DNA of 64,000 nucleotides from Falsirhodobacter flavus (lineage in GTDB: Bacteria > Pseudomonadota > Alphaproteobacteria > Rhodobacterales > Rhodobacteraceae): contig JARWBI010000001.1 of NCBI GenBank assembly GCA_029846755.1, positions 930,001 to 994,000 on the forward strand, written 5' to 3'. This document shows positions 16,729 through 25,748 of this stretch, piece by piece (the first letter of the stretch is position 1; each line of letters begins with the position of its first letter). The notes below the pieces were generated by a model. The model was not told the DNA's origin, searched no databases, and worked only from the letters and a program-made list of their open reading frames with translations. The translations under genes and the position numbers were made by a program.

Positions 16729-18380
16729 TCCTCGGCCGGTTGCGGCGGGGGATCGACCCACCAGCGATGATGCTGGTGCAGGAAGGCCGGGTGCATCTCC
16801 ATCCCGTGCGCTCGGGGTGCGGCATGGCGGAAGATGGTGCGCCAATAGGGTTGGATCAGCACCGCCTCGTCCCGCAGGATGGTCTGCAATTCGGCCATGA
16901 CCTTGCTGCGGCTGCCGGCATCGTCGATGGACAGCGCCCGGTTCAGGGCGGCATCGAACGCGTCATTGGCGAAGCCGGTTTCGTTCCACGCCGCCCCGCT
17001 GCGATATCCGGCGTTCAGCACCTGGATGCCAAGCGGACGCATGTTCCATTCGGTGGCGGAAAAGGGATAGCGCGTCCAGTTTTCCCAATAGGTGCTTCCG
17101 GGCAGGTTGGTGCGCTTGACCTTCATGCCCGCATCGCGCATCTGCGCCGCAACCACGTCGCAACTGACCGCCTGCCACGTGTCGTCCAGCGAGATCAGCT
17201 CGAACTCGTGATCGGCCATTCCCGCTTCGGTCAGAAGCGCAAGCGCCGCATCCGGATCGACGATGGGGGCGGGCATTTCGGCGTAATCCGGCTGTATCGG
17301 ACAGACATGGTGATTCTCGCCGATCATGCCGAGGCTTGAATAGCCGATCTCCAGCACCACCGCGTTGTCGACGGCCATCTGGATCGCGCGGCGCACGCGG
17401 ACATCCGCGAATTCGGGCGCGGTCTGGTTGAACCGGACCGCCAATGTTGCCGCGGTCGGCGTCTCGTATCGCGTCCAGCCAAGCGCATCCAGCGCGGGCA
17501 GGAACTCTCCGAAGGATTGATAGGTGGCGTCGATCTGTCCATCCTTGGCAGCGGCGATCGTCGCGGAGGGATCGGTGCCGTAATCGACATATTCGATCCG
17601 GTCGAGCCATGGCCCCCCCAGACTTTCGCTGCCCCACCAGACGTGGCCGTCATTGCGCACGAGAACCTGCCGCCCCTGTTCGGACGCTTCGGGCAGAAAC
17701 GGTCCGGTCCCGACCGGCGTGGCCACCGGGTCGCCATTGTCATAGGACGGGTGGACGAGACAGGCGGGATAGTCGGAAAAGCTCGCGATGATGGTCACGT
17801 CCGGGAAAGACAGCGACAGGCGCACCGTATGTGGATCGTCGGCCACCGCCGCCCCGTCGCGCAATCCTTGCCGCGCATCGTCCTGAAGCGCGGCCATCCG
17901 GCCTGCCATGGAATTGCCGGGCACCGTGGCATCGGCCCAGCGCGCGATGTTGTGGATGACGTTCGCGGCGGTGAAGGGATCGCCGTTGTTCCACCGGACG
18001 CCCCGGCGCACATGCAGGACGTATTCGGTTGCGTCTGCATTCGCCTCCCAGCTTTCCAGCAGCATTCCGCGAAACGTGCCGTCGGCCTCGTATTCAACTA
18101 GGTATTCAAGCCAGCCGCGCAGGAAATTCGCAGCTTGCGGCCATGCGGCGGTTCGCGGATCGCCCAAGGGGCGCAGCTCCATCTGCATCCGCAGCGTTCC
18201 GCCTTTGTACGGCACTACCTCTTGCGCATGCGGCGCACCCAGCCCCAATAGCGCATAGGCGGCGGGGGTCGCGACGCCGAGGGCCGATACGCGGGTCAGG
18301 AATTCGCGCCGATCCATCGTCCCGCACCGGACCTCGCGCGCAAGAGACTGCGCGGCGGGGTGGATCGGCTGGCGGGGCAT
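16725..18380 (-). CDS. Solute-binding protein family 5 (peptide ABC type) with Tat signal
   Basis: The 551-residue protein belongs to the DppA/OppA-type binding proteins. About 20 residues precede a twin-arginine motif, [14 protein letters not shown], and a hydrophobic segment ending in GAPHAQ, so export by the Tat system as a folded protein is likely. The family 5 core is visible in [22 protein letters not shown] and the later [17 protein letters not shown] start at MPRQPIH because GGAGG lies 5 nt upstream of that ATG. No permease or ATPase gene is adjacent, so its transporter must be elsewhere. An EcfG-type promoter lies about 30 nt upstream. The AraC-type gene just upstream on the same strand may be a regulator, but this is speculative. 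Confidence 0.83.
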   Translation of the reverse strand: MPRQPIHPAAQSLAREVRCGTMDRREFLTRVSALGVATPAAYALLGLGAPHAQEVVPYKGGTLRMQMELRPLGDPRTAAWPQAANFLRGWLEYLVEYEADGTFRGMLLESWEANADATEYVLHVRRGVRWNNGDPFTAANVIHNIARWADATVPGNSMAGRMAALQDDARQGLRDGAAVADDPHTVRLSLSFPDVTIIASFSDYPACLVHPSYDNGDPVATPVGTGPFLPEASEQGRQVLVRNDGHVWWGSESLGGPWLDRIEYVDYGTDPSATIAAAKDGQIDATYQSFGEFLPALDALGWTRYETPTAATLAVRFNQTAPEFADVRVRRAIQMAVDNAVVLEIGYSSLGMIGENHHVCPIQPDYAEMPAPIVDPDAALALLTEAGMADHEFELISLDDTWQAVSCDVVAAQMRDAGMKVKRTNLPGSTYWENWTRYPFSATEWNMRPLGIQVLNAGYRSGAAWNETGFANDAFDAALNRALSIDDAGSRSKVMAELQTILRDEAVLIQPYWRTIFRHAAPRAHGMEMHPAFLHQHHRWWVDPPPQPAED

Positions 18381-18409
18381 GGCGTCCTCCATAGGGGGTT
18401 CGGGGAACG

Positions 18410-18434
18410 AACGCGGCGGGGCGCGCGGCGTTCC
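18410..18434 (-). promoter_or_regulatory. EcfG-type general-stress promoter for the Tat-exported binding protein
   Basis: On the minus strand GGAAC (18434-18430) and CGTT (18413-18410) are 16 nt apart, a perfect match. The expected start of transcription, near 18403, leaves a leader of about 23 nt that carries GGAGG. The promoter lies directly behind the stop codon of the AraC-type gene. Confidence 0.62.
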
Positions 18435-18436
18435 GG

Positions 18437-19228
18437 TTAGTTGGCGCGGCGAAAGGCGGTGGGCGATGCGCCGGTCAGATTGCTGAAGGCGCGCGTGAAA
18501 TAGGCGGGCGATGCGAAGCCGAGGCTTCTTGCAATCTGTGCCACGGGCATGTCGGTCTCTGCAAGCAGGCGCCGCGCTTCGAACAGGATGCGGTCGTGCA
18601 GAAGCGCCGAGGCGGGCCGCCCGCTTGTCGCCTTGCAGCAGCGCGTCAGATGCGTGGGCGTGACGCCAAGCGCGGCAGCAAGGTCGGCGACGTTCATGCC
18701 CGTGCGGAATTCACGCTCCAGCAAGTCGGCATAGCGCGCGACAAGGCGGCGGGTCGCGTCATCGGGGGCGGTATCGGCATGTCCGCGTTCCACCTGCCGG
18801 TCAAGCCAGACCGAAAGCAGCCCGCACCAGTGCCGCGCGGCGCGGTCGGCGCCGATGCTGGTCGCCGCGACCTCGCGCTGGATATTGTCCATGAGCACGT
18901 TCAGCTCCTGCTGCACCAGCACCTCGCGGATCCGCAGATGGCGCGGGCGGTCGGACAGTGGCAACCCATGCCCGCGCCCGAAGAACAGCGCCTGCCCGAA
19001 GACCTGCTGGCCCACCTCGAACCCGTGCATCACCCCGGCGGGAATGAAGATCGCGTTGTGGGCAGTGTATCCGCGCGTCTGCCCGGCGACGGTGATGCGC
19101 CCTTGACCCTTGGTGAACCAGAGAAGCAAGGGCTCGGAAATCGAGCGCATCGCTTCCACCCGCCAGCGACCGCCGGCGGCCAGTCGGGGGATCGGAACAA
19201 CCCGCATGGGCGAAATCTGGTCCTGCAT
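18437..19228 (-). CDS. AraC-family transcriptional regulator
   Basis: This 263-residue regulator has an N-terminal cupin-like sensor domain (about residues 1-120, with [17 protein letters not shown]). The C-terminal AraC DNA-binding domain has two helix-turn-helix units: the first around [21 protein letters not shown], the second around [22 protein letters not shown]. The domain order is that of metabolic AraC regulators that sense a small molecule. The ligand is unknown. It reads in the same direction as the binding-protein gene downstream, with 56 nt between, so that gene is a candidate target. Confidence 0.88.
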   Translation of the reverse strand: MQDQISPMRVVPIPRLAAGGRWRVEAMRSISEPLLLWFTKGQGRITVAGQTRGYTAHNAIFIPAGVMHGFEVGQQVFGQALFFGRGHGLPLSDRPRHLRIREVLVQQELNVLMDNIQREVAATSIGADRAARHWCGLLSVWLDRQVERGHADTAPDDATRRLVARYADLLEREFRTGMNVADLAAALGVTPTHLTRCCKATSGRPASALLHDRILFEARRLLAETDMPVAQIARSLGFASPAYFTRAFSNLTGASPTAFRRAN

Positions 19229-19320
19229 GGCGGCCCCTTCCTGATGCGCCGAAGATTAAGCTACCCCTTGCGCCGAACCCAAGCGCAAAGACGCGGCCTG
19301 CTGCGGCGTACGCAGAAATG

Positions 19321-20178
19321 TCACGGCAGGGCCACAGGGCGCCACGCCTTCATGCGGTTGCGGAACCATGTGCGCTGGCGTTTGGCATATTGCCGCGAGG
19401 CAAGCTTGGCCGCGGCGCTGGCCTCGGGCAGCGTCATCGCACCCTGCAGATGCGCGATCAGTTCCGGGGCTCCGATCGCGCGCGAGGCGGGGCGTGTCGG
19501 CTGCCAGTGGGGCAATTCGCGCCGCGCCTCGTCCAGCGCGCCCTCGGCGAGCATCTGATCGAAGCGCAGATCGATCCGGCGCCCCAGCCAGTCGGGGTCG
19601 GGACGCAGGACCAGCGGCTCGGCCTCGCGCAGGGGCAAAAGCGGCGGCGCGGTATCGGCCTGCCATTCGGCAATGCCCCGCCCGGTCGCGCGCAGAACCT
19701 CCCACGCGCGCTGCACACGGGCGCGGTTGGCAAGGTCGATCCGCGCCGCGCTGGCAGCGTCCAGTTCCGCGATCAGTGCCCCGAGCTCCATCGCGTCGCC
19801 CTCCGCACGGATATCGGGCGGCGTCGCGGGAATCTCGGCCAGGCCTTCGGTCAGCGCGGTGAAGTAAAGCCCCGTGCCACCGACGATCACAGGACGCGGC
19901 CCGTCCAGAAGCGGCGCAACATCGCGCAGCCAATGACCGACGGAATAGTCCTGATCCCGCGCGACATGGCCGTAAAGCGCATGGGGCAGGGCCGCCTCCT
20001 CGGCCTCCGAAGGCCGCGCCGTCAGGATACGCCAGTTGGCATAGACCTGCAGCGCATCGGCATTCACGATCACGCCGCCGCCCTCGCGCACGATCTGCGC
20101 CGCCAGCGCGGATTTGCCGCTGGCGGTCGGCCCCGCGATCAGGACGGGGCGGTGCGGGGGAATATTGCCAAGGTCCAT
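19321..20178 (-). CDS. miaA: tRNA dimethylallyltransferase
   Basis: MiaA adds a dimethylallyl group to N6 of A37 in tRNAs that read codons starting with U. The encoded tRNA-Ser(CGA) elsewhere in this window is of that type and has A37. The 285-residue protein carries the P-loop GPTASGKSA near its start and the conserved [10 protein letters not shown] later, and ends with the [12 protein letters not shown] block. I start at [11 protein letters not shown], preceded by AGGAG; the longer frame upstream overlaps the divergent pyrH and has no family features. It is divergent from pyrH with 91 nt between. Confidence 0.93.
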   Translation of the reverse strand: MDLGNIPPHRPVLIAGPTASGKSALAAQIVREGGGVIVNADALQVYANWRILTARPSEAEEAALPHALYGHVARDQDYSVGHWLRDVAPLLDGPRPVIVGGTGLYFTALTEGLAEIPATPPDIRAEGDAMELGALIAELDAASAARIDLANRARVQRAWEVLRATGRGIAEWQADTAPPLLPLREAEPLVLRPDPDWLGRRIDLRFDQMLAEGALDEARRELPHWQPTRPASRAIGAPELIAHLQGAMTLPEASAAAKLASRQYAKRQRTWFRNRMKAWRPVALP

Positions 20179-20269
20179 CACGCTCCTGCTTCCGCCCGGT
20201 TGATCCCGGCGGCGTTTTCCGACATTTTCGCGCCAAGTCAAACCGGAACACGAAGGCGGGAGCCACAGA

Positions 20270-21001
20270 ATGAACGAGATCAGCCCAACTCCCGTCACCT
20301 ACAAGCGCGTGATGCTGAAAATCTCGGGCGAGGCGCTGATGGGCGATCAGGGCTTCGGTCTGAACCCGCCCACCGTCCAGCGCATCGCGAACGAGGTGAA
20401 ATCGGTTCACGATCTGGGGGTCGAGATCTGCATGGTCATCGGCGGCGGCAACATCTTCCGCGGCCTGCAGGGGTCAGCGCAGGGGATGGAGCGGACGACG
20501 GCGGATTACATGGGCATGCTGGCGACGGTGATGAACGCGCTGGCAATGCAGGCCGCGCTCGAATCGCTGAACATCCATACGCGGGTGATCTCGGCCATTC
20601 CGATGGATCAGGTCTGCGAACCCTATATCCGCCGCCGCGCCGTGCGCCATCTTGAAAAGAAGCGCGTCTGCATCTTCGCGGCGGGAACCGGCAACCCCTA
20701 TTTCACCACCGACACCGCGGCGACGCTGCGCGCAAACGAGATGGCCTGTCAGGCGATCTTCAAGGGGACCAAGGTGGACGGGGTCTATGACAAGGACCCG
20801 AAGAAGCATGCAGATGCGAAACGCTATGACAACGTCACCTATGACGAAGTGCTGCAGAAGCATCTGGGCGTGATGGACGCATCGGCCATCGCGCTCGCCC
20901 GCGACAACGATCTGCCGATCATCGTCTTCTCGCTGGACGAGCCGGGCGGTTTCCGCGGCATTCTGCGCGGCGAAGGCACCTATACGCGCGTGCGCGGCTA
21001 A
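20270..21001 (+). CDS. pyrH: UMP kinase
   Basis: PyrH phosphorylates UMP to UDP in pyrimidine nucleotide synthesis. The 243-residue protein has the amino-acid-kinase fold: [14 protein letters not shown] near the start, [22 protein letters not shown] and [12 protein letters not shown]. These match the hexameric bacterial UMP kinase family rather than eukaryotic-type UMP/CMP kinases. GGGAG precedes the ATG. It heads the long cluster pyrH-frr-uppS-cdsA-dxr-rseP-bamA, the same order as in many proteobacteria. A TTGATC with a weak CATTTT 17 nt later sits about 45 nt upstream and may be its promoter. Confidence 0.96.
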   Translation: MNEISPTPVTYKRVMLKISGEALMGDQGFGLNPPTVQRIANEVKSVHDLGVEICMVIGGGNIFRGLQGSAQGMERTTADYMGMLATVMNALAMQAALESLNIHTRVISAIPMDQVCEPYIRRRAVRHLEKKRVCIFAAGTGNPYFTTDTAATLRANEMACQAIFKGTKVDGVYDKDPKKHADAKRYDNVTYDEVLQKHLGVMDASAIALARDNDLPIIVFSLDEPGGFRGILRGEGTYTRVRG

Positions 21002-21068
21002 GGCTATACCGCCGCGACCGGGACTGCTATGAAGCCGGAACGCGCGCGGCACGAAGAAGGAATTTGCT

Positions 21069-21632
21069 ATGTCTGACGATCTGGAGATCGACCTCGATGC
21101 CATCGAGCGCCGCATGGATGGCGCAATCGCGTCCCTGCGCCAGGAATTCGGATCGCTGCGGACGGGCCGCGCCTCGGGCGCGATCCTCGACCCGATCCAG
21201 GTGGAAGCCTATGGCACCATGACGCCGATCAACCAGCTTGGCACCGTCAACGTGCCCGAGCCGCGGATGGTTGTCATCAACGTCTGGGACAAGGGCATGA
21301 TCTCGAAGGTGGAAAAAGCGATCCGCGAATCCGGCATCGGTATCAACCCGGTGGTGGACGGCCCGCTGATCCGCCTGCCGATCCCCGAGCTGAACGAGGA
21401 ACGCCGCCGCGAGCTGACCAAGGTTGCCGCCGGCTATGCCGAACAGGCTCGCGTCGCGATCCGCAACGTGCGCCGCGACGGGATGGACCAGATCAAGAAG
21501 GCGAAATCCGCAGGCATGGCCGAGGATGACCAGAAGATGTGGTCTGACGAGGTTCAGGCGCTGACCGACAAGGCCATCGCCAATGTCGACAAGACGCTTG
21601 AATCCAAGCAGCAGGAAATCATGCAGGTCTGA
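21069..21632 (+). CDS. frr: Ribosome recycling factor
   Basis: RRF splits post-termination ribosomes together with EF-G. The 187-residue protein has the family's usual length and shows [20 protein letters not shown] near the N-terminus and the C-terminal helix block [25 protein letters not shown] precedes the ATG. It lies 67 nt after pyrH and 24 nt before uppS, within the same cluster. No unusual feature is seen. Confidence 0.96.
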   Translation: MSDDLEIDLDAIERRMDGAIASLRQEFGSLRTGRASGAILDPIQVEAYGTMTPINQLGTVNVPEPRMVVINVWDKGMISKVEKAIRESGIGINPVVDGPLIRLPIPELNEERRRELTKVAAGYAEQARVAIRNVRRDGMDQIKKAKSAGMAEDDQKMWSDEVQALTDKAIANVDKTLESKQQEIMQV

Positions 21633-21656
21633 CCTGCGATCGAAAAGGGGCTGATC

Positions 21657-22382
21657 TTGGCCATCAAGGAGGAGACCGGCCGGGCGCGCCACGTTGCCAT
21701 CATCATGGATGGCAACGGACGGTGGGCCACGGAACGGGGGTGGCCGCGTCTTGTCGGGCACCGCAAAGGGGCCGAGAGGGTCAAGGAAATCGTGCGCTCC
21801 GCCCCCGATCTGGGGATAGAGTGGCTGACGATCTATGCCTTCTCGACCGAAAACTGGAAGCGCTCGACCGAGGAAGTGCTGGGTCTGATGGCGATCTTCG
21901 CCCGCTATATCGAGCGGGAGGCGGATCGACTGGCCGCCGAAGGGGTGCGAATGCGCTTCATCGGCGACCGCTCGCGTCTGGATTCCAAGCTGCAGAAGCT
22001 GATGGCGGGGATCGAGGCGCGGACGGCGCAGTTTTCGCGCCTGAACCTTACGGTCGCCATCAACTATGGCGGTCGGGACGAGATGGTGCGCGCGATGCGC
22101 CGCCTGTGCGCCGATGCGGCGGCAGGTCGGCTCGATCCGGCGGCGCTGTCGGATGCGACGATTTCCGGCGCACTGGATACGGCGGGCTTGCCCGACCCGG
22201 ACCTCATCATCCGCACCTCGGGCGAGACGCGGACGTCGAACTTCCTGCCGTGGCAGTCGGCCTATGCCGAATATGAATTCACGCCGACGCTTTGGCCGGA
22301 TTTCCGCCCGGACGAGCTTGCGACGATCCTGTCGCGCTTCGGCAATCGCGACCGCCGGTTCGGCGGCGTCCGGAAGGCATGA
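21657..22382 (+). CDS. uppS: Isoprenyl transferase (undecaprenyl diphosphate synthase)
   Basis: UppS makes the C55 undecaprenyl carrier for peptidoglycan and other wall polymers by cis-condensation of isopentenyl diphosphate. The 241-residue protein has HVAIIMDGNGRWA near the start (catalytic Asp in MDGNGRW), then FSTENWKR and the C-terminal DLIIRTSGETRTSNFLPWQ. The likely start is TTG at 21657, since the next ATG lies inside the conserved motif; AAGGGG is 7 nt upstream. The stop overlaps the cdsA start (ATGA), so the two membrane-lipid enzymes are coupled. Confidence 0.95.
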   Translation: MAIKEETGRARHVAIIMDGNGRWATERGWPRLVGHRKGAERVKEIVRSAPDLGIEWLTIYAFSTENWKRSTEEVLGLMAIFARYIEREADRLAAEGVRMRFIGDRSRLDSKLQKLMAGIEARTAQFSRLNLTVAINYGGRDEMVRAMRRLCADAAAGRLDPAALSDATISGALDTAGLPDPDLIIRTSGETRTSNFLPWQSAYAEYEFTPTLWPDFRPDELATILSRFGNRDRRFGGVRKA

Positions 22383-23182
22383 GGCGGGCCGCGAAACAGG
22401 GCCGGTGGGGCGATCTGCCCAAGCGGATGCTCTCGGCCGTCATCATGCTGGGGGTCGGGGCCATCGACGTCTGGATGGGCGGGCTCAGCTTTGCGATCCT
22501 TGTTCTGGTTCTGACGGGCGTGATGATCTGGGAACTGGTGCGGATGCAGCAGCCCAACGCGCCATGGGTCGCATTGGCGATGGGGGTGCTGGCGACCGTG
22601 GTGCTTTACGGGGTGCTGGTGCTGCCGATCGGGCCGATCTGGCCGCTGGCATTGGTCGCCCCGGCGCTGGTCTGCTCGGCGCTGGTGCAGCACCGCAAGG
22701 TCGCGGGCGTCTATGCATTCGCCATCATGATCGCGGGCTTCGCACTGATCGTCCTGCGGGACGAGGCGGGCAGGCCCGTGATCCTTTGGCTGGTCGCGCT
22801 GGTCGTGGCGTCTGACGTGATGGGCTATTTCGTCGGGCGCAGCCTTGGCGGGCCAAAGTTCTGGCCGCGCATCAGCCCCAACAAGACCTGGTCGGGTACC
22901 ATCGCGGGCTGGTTCGGCGCGGTGCTGGTGGGGCTGGCCTTTGTGCTGCTGCAGGGCGCGCCTTGGGGGCTGGTGCTGTTGTCGCCCGTCATCGCGCTTG
23001 CGGGGCAACTGGGCGACATTGCCGAAAGCTGGATAAAGCGGCGCGCGCAGGTCAAGGACAGCTCTCGTCTGATCCCGGGTCATGGCGGCGTTCTGGACCG
23101 TTTCGACGCGCTGATCGGGGCCGTCGTGGCCGTGACGCTGCTGAGCCTTCTGTTCCCCTTGCCTTTGCCCGAAGGGGCCTGA
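22379..23182 (+). CDS. cdsA: Phosphatidate cytidylyltransferase
   Basis: CdsA makes CDP-diacylglycerol from phosphatidate and CTP, the branch point of phospholipid synthesis. The 267-residue integral membrane protein has several hydrophobic segments. Its C-terminal family signature begins SDVMGYFVGRSLGG, continues with SPNKTWSGTIAG and includes VKDSSRLIPGHGGVLDRFD. I start at MRRAAKQGRW, whose ATG overlaps the uppS stop by 4 nt. One nucleotide separates its stop from the dxr start. Confidence 0.94.
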   Translation: MRRAAKQGRWGDLPKRMLSAVIMLGVGAIDVWMGGLSFAILVLVLTGVMIWELVRMQQPNAPWVALAMGVLATVVLYGVLVLPIGPIWPLALVAPALVCSALVQHRKVAGVYAFAIMIAGFALIVLRDEAGRPVILWLVALVVASDVMGYFVGRSLGGPKFWPRISPNKTWSGTIAGWFGAVLVGLAFVLLQGAPWGLVLLSPVIALAGQLGDIAESWIKRRAQVKDSSRLIPGHGGVLDRFDALIGAVVAVTLLSLLFPLPLPEGA

Positions 23183-23183
23183 C

Positions 23184-24341
23184 ATGCGCAGCATCTCCAT
23201 TTTCGGTGCGACCGGGTCGATCGGGGAAAGCACCTTCGATCTTGTCATGCGCAACCCCGGCGCCTATCGCACGGTCGCCCTGACGGGCGGGCGCAACGTC
23301 TCTCGGCTGGCCGAGATGGCGGTCGCCTTGCGGGCGGAGCTGGCGGTCACCGCCTATGACGACTGTCTGCCCGCGCTGCGCGACGCGCTGGCTGGAACAA
23401 GCGTGGAAGTGGCTGGCGGCGAGGCGGCGATCGCCGAAGCCGCCGACCGTCCAGCAGATTGGGTCATGTCCGGCATCGTGGGCGCGGCGGGTCTGGTGCC
23501 GGGGATGCGCGCGCTGCGTCATGGCGGCACGCTGGCGCTGGCAAACAAGGAAAGCCTTGTGACCGCAGGGCCGCTGCTGATGGAAACCGCGCGGGCGCAT
23601 GGCGCGACGATCCTTCCGGTGGACAGCGAACATTCGGCGGTGTTTCAAGCTTTGACCGGGGAAGACGCCGCCTGCGTGGAGCGTGTCATCATCACTGCAT
23701 CCGGCGGTCCATTCCGGACGTGGAGCGCTGAGCGGATCGCGAGCGCCACGCTGGCCGAGGCCGTGGCCCATCCAAGCTGGTCGATGGGGCAGCGTATTTC
23801 CATCGACAGCGCGTCGATGTTCAACAAGGCGCTGGAACTTATCGAGACGCGTGAATATTTCGATATAAGCCCCGAGAAGATCGAGGTTCTTGTTCATCCA
23901 CAATCCATCGTCCACGCTTTGGTCGGGTTCTGCGACGGCGGGATCATGGCGCATCTTGGCCCCGCCGACATGCGCCACGCCATCGGCTTTGCGCTGCACT
24001 GGCCGGGCCGGGGGGATGTTCCGGTGGAACGGCTGAACCTCGCGCAGATCGGCAAGCTCGAATTCCAGGATCCTGATATCACGAGGTTTCCGGCGCTTCG
24101 AATCGCGCGCGATGTGATGGAGGCGCGGGGGCTGCACGGGGCCGCTTTCAACGCCGCGAAGGAGATCGCGCTCGATCACTTCATCGCGGGCTCTCTGGCA
24201 TTTCCGCGCATGGCGGCGATAGTCGAGGAGACGCTGTCGCGGATGAACGGGCTGGGCCGCACCGCTGCAAATCTTGACGACGTGCTGGAGGTCGACGCAT
24301 CGGCCCGGCGCGTGGCGACATCGATCGCCGGAGGACAATAA
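23184..24341 (+). CDS. dxr: 1-deoxy-D-xylulose-5-phosphate reductoisomerase
   Basis: Dxr catalyses the first committed step of the non-mevalonate isoprenoid pathway and feeds UppS upstream. The 385-residue protein has the NADPH-binding start ISIFGATGSIGEST, then LANKESLV, the metal and substrate block PVDSEHSAVFQ, and the catalytic-loop stretch PSWSMGQRISIDSASMFNK seen in part. The length is normal. The stop codon directly abuts the TTG start of rseP. Confidence 0.95.
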   Translation: MRSISIFGATGSIGESTFDLVMRNPGAYRTVALTGGRNVSRLAEMAVALRAELAVTAYDDCLPALRDALAGTSVEVAGGEAAIAEAADRPADWVMSGIVGAAGLVPGMRALRHGGTLALANKESLVTAGPLLMETARAHGATILPVDSEHSAVFQALTGEDAACVERVIITASGGPFRTWSAERIASATLAEAVAHPSWSMGQRISIDSASMFNKALELIETREYFDISPEKIEVLVHPQSIVHALVGFCDGGIMAHLGPADMRHAIGFALHWPGRGDVPVERLNLAQIGKLEFQDPDITRFPALRIARDVMEARGLHGAAFNAAKEIALDHFIAGSLAFPRMAAIVEETLSRMNGLGRTAANLDDVLEVDASARRVATSIAGGQ

Positions 24342-25679
24342 TTGGATCTCACGACGCTTCTGCCCGGGTTCGGCGGGCTGGTCTGGACGGTGGCGGCATT
24401 CGTCGTCGCGCTGTCGATCATCGTGGCGATCCATGAATATGGCCATTACATCGTCGGCCGCTGGTCCGGAATCCATGCTGAGGTCTTCTCGTTGGGCTTC
24501 GGGCCGATCCTGTTCTCGCGCGTCGACAAGCGGGGAACGCGCTGGCAAATCGCGGCGCTGCCTCTGGGCGGCTATGTGAAATTCCTTGGGGATTCCGATG
24601 CGGCATCGGGGCGGGACGATGGCCGGATGCGGGATCTGGCGCCTGAACAGCGTCGCCATACGATGCATGGCGCGCCGCTCTGGGCCCGGGCGGCAACGGT
24701 TGCGGCGGGCCCGGCGTTCAACTTCGTCTCGGCCATCCTGATCTTTGCGTGTTTTGCCTTGTTCGGCGGCGTTGCGACGGATGCGCCGCTGGTCGGCAGC
24801 GTCAAGCCGCTCCCGCAGCAGTCCGAGGCCCTGCTGCCGGGCGATCTGATCCTTTCGCTTGATGGAAAGCCGACACCGGACCTCGGCGCATTCTATGACG
24901 CGGCGCAGGACCTCGCTCCGGCACCGACCGCCAGCTACGTCGTCAAGCGCGGCGAGGGGGAGCGGACCATCTCCGGCCCGTATCCCTTCCCGCCGGTCGC
25001 CGATGGCGTCGCGCCGCAATCTGCTGCTATCGCCGCAGGGATGCGCGCGGGCGATGTGGTGACGGCGGTGAATGGAACCCCCGTCCATTCCTTCAACGAA
25101 CTTCGCGAAACCATCGGTGCTTCGGACGGCGCACCTGTAACGCTCGACATTTGGCGCGGGGGCGAGACGCTGTCGCTGACCTTGACGCCTAAACGTCAGG
25201 ACGTGCCGCTGCCTGCGGGCGGATTCGAGACGCGCTGGCTGATCGGGTTGACCGGGGGGCTGGTGTTCCAGCCGGAAACCCGCACGCCGGGCCTGCTGGA
25301 GGCGGTCGGCCTCGGCGCCTCGCAGACCTGGGCCATCGGCGCGACCAGCTTGTCGGGGCTGTGGCACATGATCACGGGCGCGATCAGCACCTGCAACCTG
25401 CAGGGGCCGATCGGAATTGCGGAAACTTCGGGGGCCGCCGCGTCGGCGGGGGCGGGCAATTTCATCTGGTTCATCGCCGTTCTGTCCACCGCCGTGGGGC
25501 TGATGAACCTGTTCCCGGTGCCCGTCCTTGACGGCGGCCATCTGGTCTTTCACGCGGTCGAGGCGGTGACGGGCAAGCCCCCGGGCGACCGCACGCTTCA
25601 GGCGCTGATGGCGACAGGTTTCGCGCTCATCCTGACGATGATGATGTTCGCGCTGACAAACGACATCTTCTGCCCCTGA
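24342..25679 (+). CDS. rseP: Site-2 intramembrane metalloprotease RseP
   Basis: RseP-type proteases cut transmembrane segments of anti-sigma factors and signal peptide remnants. The 445-residue protein has the zinc motif HEYGH (H31-H35) in its first membrane helix. It then has periplasmic PDZ-type regions (GDLILSLDGKPTPD and later AGDVV-type AGMRAGDVVTAVNG) and the C-terminal metal-ligand motif PVLDGGHL. The start is TTG directly after the dxr stop, with GGAGG 7 nt upstream. It precedes bamA, as in most proteobacteria. The caulobacter homologue is called MmpA. No anti-sigma substrate gene is nearby. Confidence 0.93.
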   Translation: MDLTTLLPGFGGLVWTVAAFVVALSIIVAIHEYGHYIVGRWSGIHAEVFSLGFGPILFSRVDKRGTRWQIAALPLGGYVKFLGDSDAASGRDDGRMRDLAPEQRRHTMHGAPLWARAATVAAGPAFNFVSAILIFACFALFGGVATDAPLVGSVKPLPQQSEALLPGDLILSLDGKPTPDLGAFYDAAQDLAPAPTASYVVKRGEGERTISGPYPFPPVADGVAPQSAAIAAGMRAGDVVTAVNGTPVHSFNELRETIGASDGAPVTLDIWRGGETLSLTLTPKRQDVPLPAGGFETRWLIGLTGGLVFQPETRTPGLLEAVGLGASQTWAIGATSLSGLWHMITGAISTCNLQGPIGIAETSGAAASAGAGNFIWFIAVLSTAVGLMNLFPVPVLDGGHLVFHAVEAVTGKPPGDRTLQALMATGFALILTMMMFALTNDIFCP

Positions 25680-25685
25680 CGGCTT

Positions 25686-25714
25686 TTGACAAGCCGCTGC
25701 AATGCGGCTAGTCA
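25686..25714 (+). promoter_or_regulatory. Sigma-70-type promoter for bamA
   Basis: TTGACA (25686-25691), 17 nt, TAGTCA (25709-25714). The spacer contains an inverted repeat AGCCGC/GCGGCT that could bind a regulator. The -10 hexamer is identical to that of the promoter before fabZ. Confidence 0.6.
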
Positions 25715-25748
25715 GAACGACAACAAGGCTTAAAAACGGGGCAGAGGG

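Noticed and set aside
16725-18380. The orphan binding protein as part of a complete nickel or dipeptide transporter operon
   Set aside because: The neighbouring genes are der on one side and an AraC regulator and miaA on the other; no permease or ATPase is present.
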